Assembly (NCBI GenBank): GCA_964019155.1 | Contig: OZ025240.1 | Span: 98,279,386 to 98,343,385, forward strand | Source of the DNA: Osedax fenrisi | Lineage: Eukaryota > Annelida > Polychaeta > Sabellida > Siboglinidae | Reading direction: 5' to 3' | DNA: 64,000 nt | Part shown: positions 59,917 through 64,000 of the stretch, piece after piece | Layout: every line of letters begins with the position of its first letter | Position numbering within the stretch: the stretch's first letter is position 1 | Notes under the pieces: model-generated | What the model was told of the DNA's origin: nothing | Seen by the model: the letters and a program-made list of their open reading frames with translations, nothing else | The model's database searches: none | Program-made: the position numbers and the translations under genes

Positions 59917-60092
59917 CAGTGATGGGCACGATCACGATCGCGATCGTGATCTTGATCGCGATCATGATCGAGTAAAATGATCGACGATCGTCAGCAACTG
60001 ATCGCGATCGACGATCGTGAAAAAAAATTAAACATAATTTATATATATTTATATCAAGAAATAACAAAATAGGGGATATAATAGATAGATAG
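59917..60092. mobile_element. hAT left end, truncated at the repeat junction
   Basis: Starts CAGTGATGGGCACGATCACG after GTTAAGAC and has the GATCG-rich subterminal region. It breaks in a GATA tract at 60,092, where block B2 begins. It is the counterpart of 32,835-33,030; the right half is missing. Confidence 0.85.
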
Positions 60093-60381
60093 ACTGCGTG
60101 GTAGATGTATGCAAGTAACGTACAGTACCGTGTAGTACTACTAGAGTACTATTACGATGAACTTTCAGAGCCGATGACGCATTAGGTCACGTGACGTTAA
60201 GTCGGCTTTTACGCAACTTGTCGTTCAATATCGATTTTAATGATATTCGTACTCGTAACCGATCTTTTTACACGGGGTTTACGCGAGGATTACGTTCTAT
60301 TGTGTTGGGAATCGTAACCATGTTGATTTCTAAGTCAAAGTATCCGAATCAAACTTATGTATTATGAAATATTCATTATAA

Positions 60382-60437
<56 letters not shown>

Positions 60438-60519
60438 TATACTATATATTATATGTTAATTATACAATAATAAATTATTTATATTATACCCATAGCTATA
60501 AATTTAAATGTAAATGTAT

Positions 60520-60577
<58 letters not shown>

Positions 60578-60900
60578 CTATTTATATTTTCTAAATAATT
60601 TTAATAAATATCTATTTTAAGTAAATCTAGTCAAATCAGATATATATCTACATTTTAAATTATATTTGTATTACTGTTATAGTTATACTATTATTTACTT
60701 ATTACAAATGTATTATTTCCATTACATGTATTACAATATTTGTTTATTATGTATCCGTTTATCATATGTATATTTATATTAATTTTTAATCTCTATCAAT
60801 TAAATATGTATATTGGTTATTTCTAATTATTTTAATAAAATATATTTATTAATACCAATCTATTTTAATATATAAATACATATATGCACATACACACACT

Positions 60901-60931
<31 letters not shown>

Positions 60932-61130
60932 GTCATGAATTTAAAAAGAGAAAAAATGTAATATATGTTTGGTAATTTATATTATGTCTACAAAAATTAA
61001 ACTAAAAGGTAATTCATTTTGTAATATTTGTTATAATAAGTCAAGAGATTAATTTTATATTATGTCAAAAGAACATGAAAATGTTTTTGGAATTTTATAT
61101 TATGTCAAAAAATAAATAAAATAAGATGTA

Positions 61131-61165
<35 letters not shown>

Positions 61166-62270
61166 TATATATACACATTAAATTTATATATATATATATA
61201 TATATATACACATTAAAATGATTCTACAACAAGGTAGTCTATATCCTGCAAATTAATTCGTTGTGATTCCTGGTTGTTTTGATTAAGAAAAGTAAAGTAT
61301 ATTTTATACAGATTAATGTCTTCATGTTTAAATCAGCGTTAACCTTATCTACGTTACTTATCTTTGACTTCCTTACACTAAGATTATACATTATGTTTGT
61401 CTTATATTAAATCTCAAATACTTCTCACACATCACAATTTCGATAAAGCTATAGACAACATAACATTCACTCTTTATAATATAAGTATTTAGTTCATTCA
61501 TAATTAATATTATATTTTAAAACGTATTCAAGTAAAATAATATTTGTAAAATTAAATAGCATAAATATCTCCATTTATATACTAACTTAATATTAATTAT
61601 TTTAGAAGTTGTAATAAGTTTGGATATGTTTTTATATTTATTTGTAAAAAATACATAATATTTGTACATTTTTTGAAAATAAAACATGATATATATCATA
61701 TACAAATATTTGTAAATTGTTTGGAAATTATATACGAAAAATAAATGAAAATAATTCTTGTAAAATATACGAAAAAAAATTAATAATAATATGAAAAGTT
61801 TATAAATCTATTGTAAATAATATACTAATTTTGCAAATTATTTGAAAATTATATACTAAAATATAAGAAAATATATTCCGAAAAATTTATCAAAATAATA
61901 TGGAAAAACGTCAAATTTGAAAAATATTTGACAATAATAGTATATTCAAATAGTACTAATTTTATTTATTATTAACTTGTATCCATATTATTATTTTTAT
62001 TATTATTTTAAATGTTGTGGTGTATATTAATTATGATATTAAAAAAATGCATTTGACGCATTAGTAAAATATATTAAAGCATTTTATTTAAATATATATA
62101 ATATCTATTGCAAAAAAATTATAATAATATTCAATAATTTGGTAGTTTTTAAAAAGGTAGGAAATGTTATGGTCTCATTGATAACTTTAAAAGAGTGCAA
62201 AGAATAATTACTAGAATATTACTAACAAGAAAAAGTGTGTACACATACTGAGTTACTAACGGAGAATATG

Positions 62271-62298
62271 TAAGGTATACGGTATACCGTATACCTTA
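62271..62298. repeat. 28-bp perfect palindrome (B2 copy)
   Basis: Identical to 12,116-12,143. Confidence 0.85.
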
Positions 62299-62981
62299 TA
62301 TTTTAAATAGATATATTTATTAAATATAAAATGTAATCAATTATTATGATAATATATTAGTCGATATATCAACTTCATTAGATAATGACATAATAATATT
62401 AGTTTATAAACATATATGTTTCATTTTTTTTAAATATATTAAAAAAATTGTTGTTGACAAATCATTTTTATTATATAAATTTATAATTTTATATTTATTA
62501 ATCGGTATTTTATTTATACACGATTTATATTAATTTATATTAACACTATTTATTTATATATTTACCTCTATAAATACATATAAAATAAATAAAAATTCTC
62601 TGAAGTCTGGGTTCTTTTAACTTAATATAGACTAGTTTTGTGTACTAATTTAAAATATATAATTAGTTGTGTCCTATATGATATAAAGCTTTTTTTTAAT
62701 AAAATTTGAAAATTTGTATTACTCTTAATTTATAATTGGGTAATAGAGGTAATAAAGAGAGGGAATTAACGAATATATCATTTATGGATTAACAAACGCT
62801 TATGTCTTACAAATATATGATCGAGGTTGTAAGCCCTGTAAAGTCAAATCTGGTTATTTATTACACATAATCGTCATGACTATCTCACAAACAGAGAAAT
62901 CATGGCTATTTTTATCCTGGATGTTCATCCTGATTTCTATCCTAAAAGTATCGATATAACACATAGGTTATATGTAATATC

Positions 62982-63024
<43 letters not shown>

Positions 63025-63550
63025 CCACATATCTTCCAACTATGATCATTATATATTAATTAATCAAGTAGAATAGTAATGTTTCTTTAGCTTTCAATAC
63101 ATTCAAATGGAATAGGTTCAATTATATCACCATAATAGAGCAATAGATTTTAAACTTTTATTTGCTGCAACTCCACACAAACAGTTAACTATCCTATAGG
63201 ACGTGGGTTTAAGCATATATGGACCATTACAATAGGTATTTAATTGATTTAATAAATATATTAAACAATTAATTATTATATACATATTTTCAGTTTATTA
63301 TGTAGTAGAATGTTATAAAAAATGTATCTATTAGAATCTATATATATATGTTATAATATTTTATGGTGTATTTATTTATTTATTTATTGAAATATGATAC
63401 TATTTTTAATTAAAAATTAATTATAATTATTATAATTAAATAAGTATAATATTACGAATAATAATTTAAATCCAATTTTTTTTCCAGATTTATATTTATA
63501 TTATATACTTTATAAAATAAATATAGCTTCTAATATATAATTATCTTTTT

Positions 63551-64000
63551 TAGGTTGGGTTAAGTTTTAATTTGTGTAGGTTTTTTTAGCTGCATTACTT
63601 CCCGAGTGATCCCTATAAAAGCATATTTATTTATATTGTTATTTTCACAGTTGTGGTTAGGTTGGGTTAAGTTTTAATTTTTGTAAGTTTTTTTTAGCTA
63701 CATTACTTCCCGAGTGAGCCTATACAAGTATATTTTAACAGTTGTGGTTAGGTTGGGTTAAGTTTTAATTTTTGTAGGTTTTTTTGGCTGCATTACTTCC
63801 CGAGTTAGCCTATACAAGTATATTTTCACAGTTGTGGTTAGGTTGGGTTAAGTTTTAATTTTTGTATGTTTTTTTAGCTGCATTACTTCCCGAGTGAGCC
63901 TATAAAATAATATTTATTTATATTGTTATTTTCACTGTTGTGGTTAGGTTGGGTTAAGTTTTAATATTGATAGTTTTTTTTTAGCTGCATTACTTCCCGA
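63551..64000. repeat. Minisatellite array 3, cut by window end
   Basis: Four or more units of the 91-110 bp GGTTAGGTTGGGTTAAG repeat, collinear with the start of array 1 but with one unit fewer at its left edge. Confidence 0.88.

Larger units (their letters stand above)
44596..60092. repeat. Block A2, second copy of the 16-kb block
   Basis: Collinear with 17,090-33,030. Differences include no SINE in the gene 1 intron, (TA)n lengths, minisatellite copy numbers in exon 2, one satellite unit fewer in the foldback element and exchanged sequence in gene 1 exon 2. It stops inside a hAT element, at a GATA tract. Confidence 0.9.
60093..64000. repeat. Block B2, start of the next roughly 50-kb unit
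   Basis: Matches 10,001-13,900 and is cut by the window end. It includes the CpG-containing segment (60,102-60,320), the 28-bp palindrome and the first minisatellite units. A 50-bp insert at about 62,640-62,690 is private. Confidence 0.85.

Overview
The window is very AT-rich, intron-bearing animal DNA, most likely from an insect. It has spliced genes with GT-AG introns, dense (TA)n tracts, many hAT and small TA-flanked DNA elements, non-LTR retrotransposons, tRNA-derived SINEs and Helitron remains. Nothing in it fixes the species; the insect call is inference from the repeat mix and from the stomatin-like gene.

Region 1 (1-10,000): the last four coding exons of a stomatin/MEC-2-like band-7 gene on the + strand. 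The exons join in frame and end in a divergent His- and Pro-rich tail. Its introns hold a 925-bp inverted-repeat element and, antisense in the last intron, a two-ORF non-LTR retrotransposon that looks intact. Region 2 (10,001-17,089, block B1): AT-rich DNA, two arrays of a 91-110 bp minisatellite built on GGTTAGGTTGGGTTAAG, and two Helitron-like 3' ends, one next to a decayed Rep-like coding fragment. Region 3 (17,090-33,030, block A1): two paralogous two-exon genes of a family I do not recognise, in a landscape of SINEs, hAT elements and small TA-flanked elements. Region 4 (33,030-44,595, block C): nested transposons. One hAT element carries a hAT transposase remnant and an inserted non-LTR element; a second, short hAT element was invaded by a third hAT, which itself holds a decayed non-LTR element. 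Region 5 (44,596-60,092, block A2): a second copy of A1 with the same two genes. Region 6 (60,093-64,000, block B2): a second copy of the start of B1, cut by the window end.

The order B1-A1-C-A2-B2 suggests a tandem repeat of about 50.1 kb (10,001 to 60,093) whose next copy begins at 60,093, with an older A1/A2 duplication inside it and a still older gene 1/gene 2 duplication inside A. False duplication in the assembly (retained haplotypes) is not excluded.

The most interesting content is the four-member gene family. Exon 1 encodes a strongly basic N-terminus and ends in a GPND(H/Y)V motif. A phase-0 intron follows, whose donor runs straight into a (TA)n tract. Exon 2 encodes an acidic protein with a 24-bp minisatellite (8-residue unit VCSDDDVS/T) that differs in copy number in every gene copy. 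The exons stand out as GC-richer, open islands. No signal peptide, membrane segment or known domain is visible, so no function is assigned.
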